Below are positions 34,981 through 44,921 of a DNA stretch of 64,000 nt, piece by piece. Origin of the DNA: Peribacillus simplex. GTDB lineage: Bacteria > Bacillota > Bacilli > Bacillales > DSM-1321. The position numbers and the translations under genes were made by a program. Position 1 is the stretch's first letter, and the number at the start of each line of letters is the position of its first letter. The notes beneath the pieces were generated by a model that was not told where the DNA came from, made no database searches, and was given only the letters and a program-made list of their open reading frames with translations. Location: NCBI RefSeq assembly GCF_001578185.1, contig NZ_CP011008.1, forward strand, positions 4,864,001-4,928,000. The letters run 5' to 3'.

Positions 34981-35343
34981 TTAGCAATTCTCCGGTGTAC
35001 CGGCGTTTTTTGCCGTTTTGAAGGAAGACCCGCAACCGCATGAAGCGATAGCATTTGGGTTTTCGATCGTAAAGCCTCCACCCATCATCGTTTGTTTATA
35101 ATCAATTACCGTTCCATTCAATATATCTGCATCCCCGTTATCAACAAGGATCTTAATTTCAAACTGTTCCAGCTGGCTATCTTTCTCTCCGGGCTCATTT
35201 TCAAAACCCATTCCATAGGATAATCCACTGCAACCCCCGCCTTTGACGGCCACTCTTAAAAAGGAACCCTCTTCACCATTTTGTTTCATCATTTCTTTTA
35301 TCTGAAAAGCAGCAGCTTCCGTTATTTGAACAACTTCACTCAC
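34981..35343 (-). CDS. yutM: HesB/IscA-type A-carrier protein for Fe-S clusters, YutM
   Basis: A 120-residue A-type carrier with the three ligating Cys: VKGGGCSGLSYGMGFE near residue 40 and CGCGSSF near 100-105. It accepts Fe-S clusters from a scaffold and passes them to apo-enzymes. Good RBS (AAGGAGGG). It fits with the nearby Nfu-like gene and, about 21 kb on, the SUF operon. Confidence 0.92.
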   Translation of the reverse strand: MSEVVQITEAAAFQIKEMMKQNGEEGSFLRVAVKGGGCSGLSYGMGFENEPGEKDSQLEQFEIKILVDNGDADILNGTVIDYKQTMMGGGFTIENPNAIASCGCGSSFKTAKNAGTPENC

Positions 35344-35565
35344 AATAAATCCCTCCTTCTTCTTATAAGTGAGATAGAACTATTTCTCTTTATAGTATAT
35401 ACCAAAGAATTTCCCACGCTCAATTTTCCGGCTTGAAAAAATTCATATTCCCGCACCTATTTTACCAACATTATTTAAAAAATGGTTTATAATAAGGTTT
35501 ATGGGTATATAGGACTGGATGTTTTGACCCAATCAAAAAAATTTAAAGTAAGGGAGGTAATCTCC

Positions 35566-35967
35566 ATCGAAGATATACAGCCTCTATATGACAAAAACAT
35601 GGAATGCCTTCTATGCAAACAAAAATCAACCACAAAAAGGGTACGATCGCATTTTGTAAAAGTAGAAAAATATGACACGGACTTTTGCCCCATTTATGCT
35701 GATTCAGCCGTTAATGCCCTTTACTATAATATTTTTGTTTGCCCTCACTGTGGCTTTTCCTATTCCGATGATTTCTCCCGGTACTTCCCTCAAGCCACAA
35801 AGGAAATCATTATGGAAAAGGTAAGCTCCAAGTGGGTTCCCCATCATTTCAGCAATGAGAGATCCATTAAAGACGCTATCAATACTTACAAGCTGGCTAG
35901 TTATTGCGTAAGCAAGAACAGGGCAACTCCCCCCCGTTGCTTGAGCTATGAATGGATAAAGCAATGA
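35566..35967 (+). pseudogene. DUF2225 family gene with lost start codon and missing C-terminus
   Basis: Homologous proteins start at the point where a strong AAGGGAGGT site is followed, seven bases later, by ATC instead of ATG. The in-frame sequence then reads EDIQPLYDKNMECLLCKQ... with the zinc-binding CxxC pairs (ECLLCKQ, VCPHCGFSYSDDF) of DUF2225. It breaks off after about 134 codons in a divergent end (RCLSYEWIKQ), then a terminator; relatives have about 220-230 residues. The frame does extend upstream to ATG 35482, but no RBS precedes that start. It may be weakly translated from ATC or decayed. Confidence 0.55.
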
Positions 35968-35997
35968 AAAGGCTGTCCCAGGCAGGAACAGCCTTTT
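35967..35997. terminator. Terminator between DUF2225 remnant and yuzB
   Basis: AAAAGGCTGT pairs with ACAGCCTTTTT around an 11-nt loop and overlaps the last base of the DUF2225 reading frame. Both strands carry T-runs. Confidence 0.85.
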
Positions 35998-36011
35998 TAC
36001 GTTGTTGATGA

Positions 36012-36248
36012 TTAAAACATGTCAAATTCATCAATGAACTTATATATTTTATCTACCAATTCATCCGTTGTGTCACCGGAAACCACTTCACCGTTTACAA
36101 GCGCATATAAGTTACTGGAGCATTTGCCGCAATATCCCAAACAACCGTATTCTAAGATATCTAAATTCGGATCGCGCTCCAATCTTTCCAGGGCCTCTTG
36201 AGCACCGCTAGCCAGATTGCTTACACAAAATTCAATAATCGGGTACAT
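36012..36248 (-). CDS. yuzB: DUF1450 protein YuzB
   Basis: A 78-residue protein, the same length as B. subtilis YuzB, with a thioredoxin-like-fold pattern: PIIEFCVSN near the N-terminus and [19 protein letters not shown] near 36-54. The four Cys pattern (C-x4-type first Cys and C-x3-C-x2-C) resembles small [2Fe-2S] or redox proteins, but cluster binding is not established. Lies between the DUF2225 remnant and yutJ. Confidence 0.85.
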   Translation of the reverse strand: MYPIIEFCVSNLASGAQEALERLERDPNLDILEYGCLGYCGKCSSNLYALVNGEVVSGDTTDELVDKIYKFIDEFDMF

Positions 36249-36550
36249 TGTTTCACCTCACAGTTACTAACAAACCATCTTATTACTTTTCCCAATTACA
36301 GTCAATATTTACGCATATAAAATAAGCCGATTTTAAGATACAGGTTGTGATTTCCTTTTATATTCGTTATACTTTTGTCGGGGTACGTAAAAAAGAATAT
36401 TAATTAATTTTTTATTCTTACTACTATTGGGGTATATATATTTAAATAAACTTAAAAAGTTCATTTGGGGAAATCCTATAATGGGATAGTTGTTTTCACA
36501 AGTGAAGCATTTATCAAATTTTTAAGAGATCAAATAAAGGGGAAAATAAT

Positions 36551-37618
36551 ATGAAGAATTTAGTCATACTTGGTGGTGGGTATGGTGGTATGCGCATGTT
36601 GCAAAGATTGCTGCCTAATCAGCTTCCTGAAAATGTGAGCATCACGCTTATCGACCGTAATCCTTATCACTGCTTAAAAACGGAATATTATGCTTTAGCA
36701 GCAGGTACCATTCCTGATCAGCACATCCGTGTTGCATTTCCTGAACATCCTCGCTTGAAGAACGTATACGGAGAAGTACTTTCCATCGATATGGAAAATA
36801 AACAAGTCATTATAGAAAATCAAGACCCTGTCGTTTATGATGATTTAGTCATCGGCCTTGGCTGCGAAGATAAATACCACAATATTCCTGGAGCAGACAC
36901 ACACACCTATAGTATCCAAACAATCGATAAATCACGAAGCACATATTCAGCTTTGAATAATTTAGGGGCTGGTGCAACCGTTTCTATCGTAGGTGGCGGA
37001 CTTAGCGGTGTTGAGCTTGCAAGTGAATTGATTGAAAGCCGTTCAGATTTAAACGTTAAGCTATTTGATCGTGGACCGCATATTCTATCTGCTTTCCCAG
37101 AAAGATTAAGCACATTTGTCGAGTCTTGGTTCGATAAACATACAATCGATATCGTCCATCATTCAAATATAACCAAAGTTGAGCCAAACCTTCTTTATAA
37201 TGGCGACGAAGCAGTTCAAAGTGACGTCATCGTTTGGACAGCTGGAATTCAGCCAAGCAAAATCATCCGTGATATGGATATTGAAAAAGACCGTCAAGGA
37301 AGAGCGGTTCTGACTCCTCAGCATTTCCTTCCTACTAATGACAGCATCTTTGTGGTCGGTGACTGTGCAAGCCTGCCTCATGCACCTAGTGCTCAATTAG
37401 CCGAGTCCCAAGCTGAGCAAATCGTCCAGGTCCTTGTGAAAAAATGGGCAAATGAACCACTTCCAGAAAGCTTCCCTACCATGAAATTAAAAGGGACATT
37501 AGGTTCTCTTGGGAAGAAACAAGGTTTTGGTCTTGTTGCAAACCGCCCTATTACGGGAAGAGTGGCACGATTAATGAAATCAGGCATTCTCTGGATGTAT
37601 AAATACCATAACGGTTGA
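36551..37618 (+). CDS. yutJ: NDH-2-like pyridine nucleotide-disulfide oxidoreductase YutJ
   Basis: A 355-residue flavoprotein with FAD motif VILGGGYGGMRML, NAD motif VSIVGGGLSGVELASEL near 142 and the second FAD contact FVVGDCASLPHAPSAQLAE near 275. It is the same length as B. subtilis YutJ. It is shorter than YumB and lacks the extended membrane-attaching C-terminus, so a non-respiratory or altered acceptor is possible. RBS AAAGGGG. The 302-bp upstream spacer carries a TATAAT near 36474-36479 and a Rex half-site-like TTTTCACAA but no full palindrome. Confidence 0.87.
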   Translation: MKNLVILGGGYGGMRMLQRLLPNQLPENVSITLIDRNPYHCLKTEYYALAAGTIPDQHIRVAFPEHPRLKNVYGEVLSIDMENKQVIIENQDPVVYDDLVIGLGCEDKYHNIPGADTHTYSIQTIDKSRSTYSALNNLGAGATVSIVGGGLSGVELASELIESRSDLNVKLFDRGPHILSAFPERLSTFVESWFDKHTIDIVHHSNITKVEPNLLYNGDEAVQSDVIVWTAGIQPSKIIRDMDIEKDRQGRAVLTPQHFLPTNDSIFVVGDCASLPHAPSAQLAESQAEQIVQVLVKKWANEPLPESFPTMKLKGTLGSLGKKQGFGLVANRPITGRVARLMKSGILWMYKYHNG

Positions 37619-37650
37619 TTCCAAACCTTCTTATGCGATTACATTTTATA

Positions 37651-37696
37651 AAATGACCCATAAATGAGCTGAGCGCAGCTCATTTTGGGTCATTTT
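37651..37696. terminator. Terminator between yutJ and yuzD
   Basis: A long stem: AAATGACCCA / GGGTCATTTT with inner AATGAGCT / AGCTCATT. It lies between the convergent genes with A- and T-rich ends. Confidence 0.88.
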
Positions 37697-37716
37697 CTTT
37701 TTTCTTCCATTATATA

Positions 37717-38043
37717 TCACACCTGTATTATATATCCATGTTTTTCCATGGTTTCTACCACTTTTTTGAGCCGCACATTTCCTTCTTCAATAATTTCATC
37801 TTCAATGAGGACCAGTGGATAAAATAAATCTTCTTCGATCATCTTCATGGCAAAGCTCTTTTGCTTCACCTTTTCTGGAGGATTGTATATATCTATATAG
37901 GTTATTTTGAATTTCTGCTCAGGGAACTTTCTCGTTAATGCAGCCTCAAGCCACTCACAAGTATCTTTCGAAGAGGGAAGATTTACACAGCTCGCGCAAA
38001 TTTGCTCCGCTCCATACACTTCTATCTCAATTTCTTTCATCAC
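37717..38043 (-). CDS. yuzD: DUF1462 thioredoxin-like protein YuzD
   Basis: A 108-residue protein of the DUF1462 family with a thioredoxin-like start (IEIEVYGAEQICASCVNLPSSKDTCEWLE). The CASC motif and a third Cys suggest redox or metal binding. Same length as B. subtilis YuzD. GGAGGT lies eight bases before GTG 38043 and eleven before ATG 38040. It is divergent from the Nfu-like gene. Its place among Fe-S genes suggests a linked redox role, which is inference. Confidence 0.85.
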   Translation of the reverse strand: MMKEIEIEVYGAEQICASCVNLPSSKDTCEWLEAALTRKFPEQKFKITYIDIYNPPEKVKQKSFAMKMIEEDLFYPLVLIEDEIIEEGNVRLKKVVETMEKHGYIIQV

Positions 38044-38213
38044 TATACTATACCTCCATCATTTTAATATTTTCACTTCATTTTGAATACTTTTAAGAAA
38101 CATTCACCTGTTTCCATCTTACCAGAATAATATAGATTATATTTCCGCAAAGTTACAGTTGGATTTTTTACTACCTTCGCATTATAATATGATTAGGAAA
38201 GGAGTCGATTGCA

Positions 38214-38450
38214 ATGTCTGAACAAACAATGGAAGTTCAAGTTCAAGAAGTCCTAGATAAACTTCGTCCGTTTCTTCTTCGTGATGGCGGTGACTGTGAA
38301 CTAGTTGACGTAGAAGATGGAATTGTAAAATTACGATTACTAGGAGCCTGCGGGAGCTGTCCTAGTTCGACCATTACGCTAAAAGCTGGGATTGAGCGTG
38401 CCCTTCTTGAAGAAGTCCCTGGTGTAGTGGAAGTTGAACAAGTTTTCTAA
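38214..38450 (+). CDS. yutI: NifU C-terminal-domain (Nfu-type) Fe-S scaffold/carrier YutI
   Basis: A 78-residue Nfu domain with the cluster-binding [21 protein letters not shown] segment (CxxC) near 47-50. It binds a [4Fe-4S] cluster between two monomers in known members and delivers it to targets. AAAGGAG lies nine bases before ATG. It stands alone and is followed by a strong terminator shared with thrB. Confidence 0.92.
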   Translation: MSEQTMEVQVQEVLDKLRPFLLRDGGDCELVDVEDGIVKLRLLGACGSCPSSTITLKAGIERALLEEVPGVVEVEQVF

Positions 38451-38554
38451 TAGCCCTTTAAATAACATGCAGCGTATGGATGAAGGATCACCTCATCTAT
38501 AAACGTTCAACCTTTTTCGTGCAGACCGGAACCTTTTCTGGACTGTTATAAAAT

Positions 38555-38618
38555 AAAGCTGACCCGGCTTTTGCCCTATCAAATGATTTGATACGGCTTT
38601 ACGCGGGTCAGCTTTTTT
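38555..38618. terminator. Terminator between yutI and thrB
   Basis: AAAGCTGACCC pairs with GGGTCAGCTTTTTT across a 39-nt interval. The interval itself contains a smaller imperfect stem (TATCAAATGATTTGATA). It serves the convergent thrB gene too. Confidence 0.8.
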
Positions 38619-38643
38619 ATAATCTACTTAACTCAAGCATGGC

Positions 38644-39588
38644 TTACGATTTCAAAAATTTCAATTCCCTTTTTTCTTGTTCCGAAAGAATTGCCGTATG
38701 GCTGCCATCATTATCGATTTCCAGCTCTTTCACAAGAAATTCCGGAAATTTCTCCTTCAATCCCGTTAACACACTTTCACATTTTTCTGCGGATGCCAAG
38801 CATAAAACAGTAGGACCTGCTCCGCTTAAGGCTGTACCAAATCCGCCTTCTTTATGGACAACTTCTTCTATAAGTGCTAAATGAGGGACTAACTGCGCCC
38901 TATAGGGTTGATGGAAACGATCATTTTGCATCATTCTACCAACAATCTTCCAATCTTTGGATAAAATTCCCGCAAGCAAAACATTGGCGGCTGCACTTCC
39001 GTTTATCGCTTCTTTATAGGAAAGCGAATTAGGAAGGACTTCTCTTGAATCCTCAGTAAGCAATTCAAAATTGGGAATGACTGCAATCACCTTAACTCCT
39101 TCGATCGGAAACGAAACGACATCCGTTCTTTCCTCTGTATGCAGACCCACAACCATTCCACCATACACAGATGCCCCTGCATTATCCGGGTGCCCTTCAA
39201 AGAGGGAAGCATGCCTATTCTTTTCCTCATCGGATAAATGGAGTTCACCAACGATGTTCGCTAATTCAATACCAGCTACAATGGCAGAGGCACTGCTTCC
39301 AAGCCCCCGTGCCAGTGGAATTTCACTAGAGACGAAAAGCCGGCATGGGGATAGTTCCTTTCCATAAAAGGCAGCCGTTTTCTTGGCAATTTGGACGATA
39401 TAATTACGGTCATCCCTTGGAAAAACAGACATCTCTTCTGAGAGGGGAACGACTTCCCAATGATCTGATGTAGATCCGTGTATTTCCAAGTAAAGTCCTA
39501 AGGCCAGGCCGATGGAATCGAATCCTGGTCCTAAGTTGGCCGTACTCGCTGGTACACGGATCAAGAACATCTCGGAATCTGCACTCAT
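38644..39588 (-). CDS. thrB: Homoserine kinase
   Basis: A 314-residue GHMP kinase with the ATP loop [17 protein letters not shown] near residue 90, [18 protein letters not shown] at the N-terminus and [16 protein letters not shown] near 260. It phosphorylates homoserine for threonine synthesis. It is the last gene of hom-thrC-thrB, overlapping thrC in ATGA. A second in-frame ATG (residue 7) is possible, but the coupled ATG is favoured. Confidence 0.94.
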   Translation of the reverse strand: MSADSEMFLIRVPASTANLGPGFDSIGLALGLYLEIHGSTSDHWEVVPLSEEMSVFPRDDRNYIVQIAKKTAAFYGKELSPCRLFVSSEIPLARGLGSSASAIVAGIELANIVGELHLSDEEKNRHASLFEGHPDNAGASVYGGMVVGLHTEERTDVVSFPIEGVKVIAVIPNFELLTEDSREVLPNSLSYKEAINGSAAANVLLAGILSKDWKIVGRMMQNDRFHQPYRAQLVPHLALIEEVVHKEGGFGTALSGAGPTVLCLASAEKCESVLTGLKEKFPEFLVKELEIDNDGSHTAILSEQEKRELKFLKS

Positions 39589-40646
39589 GCCTGGTTCACA
39601 CCTTGCAGATGTTCTAAAATGACCTCTTCATCCATTGGCAACAATGTCGGTTGAATCGTACTTGTATCGACTGCCACATTCGGATCTTTCAATCCATTTC
39701 CTGTAAGTACAGCAACGATCTTGCTTCCTTTTTTGATTTCACCGCTTTTTAATTGTTTATAGATGCCTGCAATGGAAGCACATGATGCTGGCTCAGCAAA
39801 TACTCCCTCTTTTTTAGCGAGGAAATGATAGGCTTCCAGAATTTCTTCGTCTGTCACCTCATCAATTTTACCTTTGGATTCATTTGCTGCTTCCACAGCG
39901 AAGTTCCAACTGGCTGGATTACCAATCCGGATGGCAGTTGCAATCGTTTCGGGGTTTTCGATAATGGTATCCCTGACAATTGCAGCCGCACCTTCCGCTT
40001 CGAACCCTCTCATTTCAGGAAGGCCCGTTTGTTTCGATTCATTATATTCTTTAAACCCTTTCCAGTAAGCCGTGATATTACCTGCATTGCCGACTGGGAG
40101 CGCCAATATATCCGGTGCAGAGCCGAGAGCGTCACAAATTTCGAAAGCCGCTGTCTTCTGCCCTTCAATCCGATATGGGTTGACTGAATTCACAAGAGTT
40201 ATCGGTGAGCTCTCACTAAGTGAACGGACGATTTTTAAAGCCTGGTCGAAGTTCCCTTCGATCGAGATGATTTCCGCTCCGTACATAACGGCTTGAGCGA
40301 GCTTGCCCATTGCTATTTTGCCTTCTGGAATGACAACGATACAGCGCAGGTTGGCACGAGCGGCATAAGCTGCGGCAGCAGCCGATGTATTCCCAGTAGA
40401 AGCACAGATGATCGTGTCGCTACCCGCTTCGATCGCTTTGGCGACGGCCATGACCATTCCGCGGTCTTTAAAAGATCCAGTTGGATTCGCCCCTTCATAT
40501 TTTACATGTAAGTCGATTCCCCACTCTTCAGATAATCGATTCAGTCTAATTAAAGGTGTATTACCCTCCAAAAGGGATAGTGCAGGTGTATTTTCATTGA
40601 CAGGTAAAAAATCTTTATATGTGCTTATAAGTCCTTGCCAGCTCAT
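39585..40646 (-). CDS. thrC: Threonine synthase
   Basis: A 353-residue fold-type II PLP enzyme. The lysine motif [16 protein letters not shown] is near residue 60, followed by [18 protein letters not shown] and the glycine-rich phosphate-binding loop [13 protein letters not shown]. It converts O-phosphohomoserine to threonine. It is translationally coupled to hom and thrB through 4-bp overlaps on both sides. Confidence 0.95.
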   Translation of the reverse strand: MSWQGLISTYKDFLPVNENTPALSLLEGNTPLIRLNRLSEEWGIDLHVKYEGANPTGSFKDRGMVMAVAKAIEAGSDTIICASTGNTSAAAAAYAARANLRCIVVIPEGKIAMGKLAQAVMYGAEIISIEGNFDQALKIVRSLSESSPITLVNSVNPYRIEGQKTAAFEICDALGSAPDILALPVGNAGNITAYWKGFKEYNESKQTGLPEMRGFEAEGAAAIVRDTIIENPETIATAIRIGNPASWNFAVEAANESKGKIDEVTDEEILEAYHFLAKKEGVFAEPASCASIAGIYKQLKSGEIKKGSKIVAVLTGNGLKDPNVAVDTSTIQPTLLPMDEEVILEHLQGVNQA

Positions 40647-41941
40647 TTGATGTCCTCTCCTTCAACTCTGTATGTGCTCTTCACTTCTTTTACCATATTG
40701 TAATCATGTAATTTCTGTATTATTTGCTCAAACGCAGCCAATGTGGCAGTATGCGTAACTAATACGATTTCGGAAGATTCCTTTTCATCCAGCGGCAATT
40801 GAAGGATTTTATCGAACCCTACCCCATGCTCGGCAAATAAATTCGTGATTCGGGCTAAAACGCCAACTTCATCCTGAACATGCAATCGAATGAAGAACTT
40901 AGCAAAGATCTCAGTTGCAGCTTTTAATTGTTTAGGGTATTGCGGTGAAACCGCACTACGGCCATTTACGCCCAGCCTCATATTCTTGATGACCGTCACC
41001 ATATCCGAAACGACTGCAGTCGCGGTCGGTAAACTGCCCGCTCCTGGTCCATAAAACATCGTCTCCCCTACAGCTTCACCATAAACGTATACCGCATTAT
41101 ATTCATTATTTACCGATGCTAACGGATGTGACTCCGGAAGAAGTGCAGGCTGGACGCTTACTTCGACCCTATCCCCTGCCCTAGAAGCGACGCCAATCAA
41201 CTTCATTGTATAGCCAAGCTTTTTACTATATCTCAAATCCTCTTCGGATATCTCGGTGATGCCCTGTACATCCACATCATTCAAGCCAATGTTCATTGAG
41301 AACCCGAGAGTGGATAGTATCGCCATTTTACGGGCAGCATCCAATCCTCCTACATCGGCTGTAGGATCGGCTTCAGCGAATCCCAGCTCCTGAGCTTCCT
41401 TCAATACGTCACCATAGGCTCTGCCTTCCTTGCTCATTTTCGTTAAAATGAAGTTTGTCGTTCCATTGACGATTCCCATCATTTTCGTGATGCGGTCAGA
41501 AGATAATCCATCGACAAGACCTCGTAAAATCGGAATTCCGCCTGCAACACTTGCTTCATAGAATAAATCACATTGATTCTCGGTGGCCAATTCCAGCAGT
41601 TCCGGTCCATATAAAGCCATTAGGTCTTTATTGGCCGTAACGATATGCTTTTTATTTTTTATTGCTTCAATCAGATAACCGCGTGTTTCTTCAATTCCAC
41701 CCATAACTTCAATTACAACATCAATCTCGGGATTCGAAAGGATATCCTCAGGATTGTCAGTTAACATACCTTTTTCAATATCGACAAGCCGCTCCTTCGT
41801 CGTGTCTTTGACTAGAATTTTCTTAATGGATATGGAACAGCCCACTTGATGCGTGAGCTTGTCCTGATGACTTTCGATGATTTGTACGACTCCTGATCCG
41901 ACTGTACCTAACCCCAATAAACCGATCGAGATGGCTTTCAT
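40643..41941 (-). CDS. hom: Homoserine dehydrogenase with C-terminal ACT domain
   Basis: A 432-residue protein. The N-terminal NAD(P)-binding motif is [13 protein letters not shown]. The central catalytic domain has [44 protein letters not shown] and [13 protein letters not shown]. An ACT domain (about 350-425, [23 protein letters not shown]) is expected to give allosteric feedback, probably by threonine. AAGGGGG precedes ATG. First gene of the threonine operon; no leader attenuator or T-box was seen in the 178 bp upstream. Confidence 0.95.
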   Translation of the reverse strand: MKAISIGLLGLGTVGSGVVQIIESHQDKLTHQVGCSISIKKILVKDTTKERLVDIEKGMLTDNPEDILSNPEIDVVIEVMGGIEETRGYLIEAIKNKKHIVTANKDLMALYGPELLELATENQCDLFYEASVAGGIPILRGLVDGLSSDRITKMMGIVNGTTNFILTKMSKEGRAYGDVLKEAQELGFAEADPTADVGGLDAARKMAILSTLGFSMNIGLNDVDVQGITEISEEDLRYSKKLGYTMKLIGVASRAGDRVEVSVQPALLPESHPLASVNNEYNAVYVYGEAVGETMFYGPGAGSLPTATAVVSDMVTVIKNMRLGVNGRSAVSPQYPKQLKAATEIFAKFFIRLHVQDEVGVLARITNLFAEHGVGFDKILQLPLDEKESSEIVLVTHTATLAAFEQIIQKLHDYNMVKEVKSTYRVEGEDIK

Positions 41942-42119
41942 ATTTGGTTCCCCCTTAAGAACTGTTTACCTGAAGAAAACATTTGTATTTGTATAGTAGA
42001 CATTATAAGATTAATTCTTATAATTATCAATAGTTAGAAAAGATGGATGTACGAACTTTTTTGTCCATCCCTAGAATGAGTAAGAACGGATAACACTAAA
42101 TTTAACCATTTGAAGATTA

Positions 42120-43034
42120 TTACTTAACGCTCTTTAATGAATCATTTGTACCCATTACTATATGTGGCTTTTGCAAGGGATCCATCCATTTCAGTAAACT
42201 GAGGACGTTCTTTTCGGCAGTGGCTATACATCCCGCCGTCGGCTTTGTTTCCTCTCTCCATATATGAAGAAAGATTGCACTGCCTTTTCCTTTTATGATG
42301 GGATTCGTATTATAATTGATGACCGCCCCATACTTATATAGTTCATGATTCATCCTTTCGAAAGACTTCCATTTATCTGCGGGATTCCCTTTATAGGTTT
42401 TCCAATTGTTATAATCCTTTGATGTTTGATCATCAATCCAGTAGTCATAATTGGTCGTTTTCCTATAGCTCATTTTCATACCAGCCGGCTTCGTTTCGCT
42501 TCCAAAAGCAGTACCAAATGAATAAATCCCAACCGGGGATTTTCCATCGCCCTCTTTTTTGCTCTTCGTGAAGCCGTTCTTCCCAATGACGCCTTCCATC
42601 CCCTTTAATGCCCGTCTCCATTCACCTTGTTTCTTTTCATACGTTTGGATCGTGACCTCCGTATCACTCATCGATTTCCCTTTTACCAATACAACTTGGT
42701 TAACACCCTTTCTCATATCGAATTTCTTCAGAAGGGTTTTTTCATCGGAACTGAAAACCTCTTTTGCATCTGCCATCTTGATATATGCAGTCTTTTTTGA
42801 GTGACAGACCTTATACCAGTTTCCAGTTCTCCCACTTGCCGATAATTCTTTATTTTTGTTATAACTCTTTAATGTTTTACTTGCAGCCGACGCCTTTTCT
42901 TTCATATCAGTAGTAGACTTCATGACAATCCTGAATTGAGTTGCTTCACAACTTATTTTCGTTTCAGCTTTCGCAAGATTTGTCGTCTGGATGACTAAAA
43001 GGAATAAAAGGGCCGCCATTATCAATCTTTTCAT
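42120..43034 (-). CDS. Secreted L,D-transpeptidase family (YkuD-domain) protein with SH3-like domain
   Basis: About 304 residues. A signal peptide covers about 1-21 (MKRLIMAALLFLLVIQTTNLAKA). A bacterial-SH3-like segment follows (about 22-85) and then a YkuD-type catalytic domain (about 100-300) with the motif HIWREETKPTAGCIAT, giving the His and catalytic Cys. Such enzymes make 3-3 peptidoglycan cross-links or cut peptides; this larger subgroup is less studied. ATG 43034 was chosen for its AAAGGTG RBS and clean signal peptide. It stands alone between hom and yutH. Confidence 0.8.
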   Translation of the reverse strand: MKRLIMAALLFLLVIQTTNLAKAETKISCEATQFRIVMKSTTDMKEKASAASKTLKSYNKNKELSASGRTGNWYKVCHSKKTAYIKMADAKEVFSSDEKTLLKKFDMRKGVNQVVLVKGKSMSDTEVTIQTYEKKQGEWRRALKGMEGVIGKNGFTKSKKEGDGKSPVGIYSFGTAFGSETKPAGMKMSYRKTTNYDYWIDDQTSKDYNNWKTYKGNPADKWKSFERMNHELYKYGAVINYNTNPIIKGKGSAIFLHIWREETKPTAGCIATAEKNVLSLLKWMDPLQKPHIVMGTNDSLKSVK

Positions 43035-43142
43035 GGACTCACCTTTCCACATCTTTAAGTAATTCACTTTAAATATCTAACTATTCAAAAAAATCTTGTT
43101 ATCATCATAACATAGTAATTAAGGATGGATCATATTTCTTTC

Positions 43143-44144
43143 CTAAATCCAGTCAATTTGAGGTAAATTATATTGCTTGGCCGGAACTTCCGCCAATTCA
43201 TAAAAATGTTTGAGGAATGATTCATATTGTTGGGAGGATTTCGTGATCGACGATATTTTGTCCTCCAATTCATTTGACCTTGATTCCGTCGTTTTTGAAA
43301 AATATTCTTCTACTGTTTCAAAGTAATGAATGGGAAATAGCATTCTTGAATATAACAACCGGGCTGAAAAGCTGGAGAATTGTTCTATAGCCTGATATTC
43401 GTGAAAGAAATGGCCAATGCCTTTTTGATGGGTATGTACATTTTGAAAATAGTGTTCCCTCACCCATTCCGCCACATCCCTGGTGCCGTGGTCGAACACC
43501 CAATCAAACGGATTTTTCATCCATTTATTGCTTTTCCAGGTATCATGTAAAAAACGTTCATAACATACTGTTCCACTATCGACAATTTGCGGGGCATCAT
43601 CGATTTCCGTGTCGACCAAATATTGAATCGCATTTTCACCAAGTACCATATAATAGGGAAAGGTTTCTATAAATAATTTTTCAAACTGGTTATCAGGATG
43701 GGCATTGAGCTTATCCCTCCAAATCATTTCTAACTGATCGATCCTTTGTTCCCATAACTCTTTCCATTTACCAATCCTTGAACATGTTCGAATCGTTTCA
43801 GTAATATTTCTCCCACGCTGGTGAAATCTTGCCAGCCGTCTTCCTGGGTTGAAATTTTTCGGGCCATCTAAAGCCTGATTGGCAAGAAGGATGAATAATT
43901 GTTCATCCGCTTCCGAAACAAAACTTCCATGATTGGCAAGGACAAAGGCCGATACGTAGCGATCTCCTTGTGAAATCAGGTGTTGAGACATTTTATGCCG
44001 TTCCACTAATTCCTCCTGCTCCATATTTCCAATGGGAACGATGCTGTAAACCATATTCCCTGAACGGAAGCTTGGAAACCTGCTATTGGTTTCTTCAAGC
44101 CCTACCTGTATACCATAATTATTAAAAATGATTTCTTCTATCAT
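43143..44144 (-). CDS. yutH: Spore coat-associated protein YutH (CotS-like)
   Basis: A 333-residue protein of the CotS/YutH family, related to aminoglycoside-phosphotransferase-like kinases, with segments such as FNPGRRLARFHQRGRNI and GTVCYERFLHDTW. The kinase catalytic HxD and DFD motifs are not evident, so it is probably structural. B. subtilis YutH is a spore coat protein made in the mother cell. ATG 44144 with a GGGGGG RBS. Position before yutG is conserved. Confidence 0.83.
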   Translation of the reverse strand: MIEEIIFNNYGIQVGLEETNSRFPSFRSGNMVYSIVPIGNMEQEELVERHKMSQHLISQGDRYVSAFVLANHGSFVSEADEQLFILLANQALDGPKNFNPGRRLARFHQRGRNITETIRTCSRIGKWKELWEQRIDQLEMIWRDKLNAHPDNQFEKLFIETFPYYMVLGENAIQYLVDTEIDDAPQIVDSGTVCYERFLHDTWKSNKWMKNPFDWVFDHGTRDVAEWVREHYFQNVHTHQKGIGHFFHEYQAIEQFSSFSARLLYSRMLFPIHYFETVEEYFSKTTESRSNELEDKISSITKSSQQYESFLKHFYELAEVPAKQYNLPQIDWI

Positions 44145-44343
44145 GGAATGGCCCCCCTCATTAAATGGATATAATAGAAATATTGGACATCATATACTTA
44201 TATATATGTGGAATAATCCGTTTTCTGAATGATTATCGAAACCTTATTGGAAATTCGCATTAAAACATGGGTTTTCATTTTGATCAATAAAAACTGCCGG
44301 CATTAGAACTATCCCTTTAAAATATAGAGAAATGGGTGATTAC

Positions 44344-44841
44344 ATGGCTAATATTGAACAATCAATTTCTGAACAAACGGCTCGAAGATGGTTAATTGAA
44401 AGAGGAGTGAAATTGGAGGATATCGCTGAACTTGTCATGTATTTACAATCGGGTTACCATGAAAATCTCCAAATGGCCGATTGCCTTCACAATGTAGAAC
44501 GGGTCCTTTCAAAACGCGAGGTCCAAAATGCCATACTGACCGGCATACAGTTGGATATTCTAGCCGAGAAAAAACTGCTCGAGGAACCCTTGCTAAGCAT
44601 CATTGAAATAGATGAAGGCCTATATGGGGTGGATGAAATATTAGCTTTTTCTATTGTGAATGTTTACGGATCCATCGGCTTTACTAATTATGGTTTCATC
44701 GATAAGCAAAAGCCGGGTATCTTAAAATATTTGAACGATAAAAGCACAGGTAAGGTAAATACCTTTCTAGATGATATTGTTGGAGCAATTGCAGCTGCCG
44801 CTTCAAGCCGGCTTGCCCACAGAACCGAAAATGCAGAGTAG
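44344..44841 (+). CDS. yutG: Phosphatidylglycerophosphatase A-related protein YutG
   Basis: A 165-residue protein of the PgpA-like family. It has the helical N-terminus TARRWLIERGVKLEDIAELVMYLQ and the conserved acidic segment GKVNTFLDDIVGAIAAA, where the Asp pair is expected to bind metal. Typical PgpA is an integral membrane enzyme of phospholipid synthesis; YutG proteins are less hydrophobic, so the activity is uncertain. ATG 44344 was chosen over 44332 from homologue starts (MANIEQ) and a GGGTGA site. Confidence 0.8.
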   Translation: MANIEQSISEQTARRWLIERGVKLEDIAELVMYLQSGYHENLQMADCLHNVERVLSKREVQNAILTGIQLDILAEKKLLEEPLLSIIEIDEGLYGVDEILAFSIVNVYGSIGFTNYGFIDKQKPGILKYLNDKSTGKVNTFLDDIVGAIAAAASSRLAHRTENAE

Positions 44842-44884
44842 TAAGCCATAATTCATTTCATCGATTTTCACTGTTTTGCGACAT

Positions 44885-44921
44885 AAAAAAACCAGGGCTG
44901 CTTTCGCAGGCCTGGTTTTTT
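44885..44921. terminator. Bidirectional terminator between yutG and yutF
   Basis: AAAAAACCAGG pairs with CCTGGTTTTTT; the 15-nt middle can form a small inner stem. It lies between the convergent genes. Confidence 0.9.

Noticed and set aside
35482-35565. Upstream ATG as the true start of the DUF2225 gene
   Set aside because: No Shine-Dalgarno before it, the extra 28 residues do not match the family, and a strong RBS lies within the extension.
41942-42119. T-box or threonine attenuator before hom
   Set aside because: No T-box consensus, leader peptide or terminator/antiterminator pair was seen. The weak stem near 42035-42060 fits the end of the upstream transpeptidase gene.
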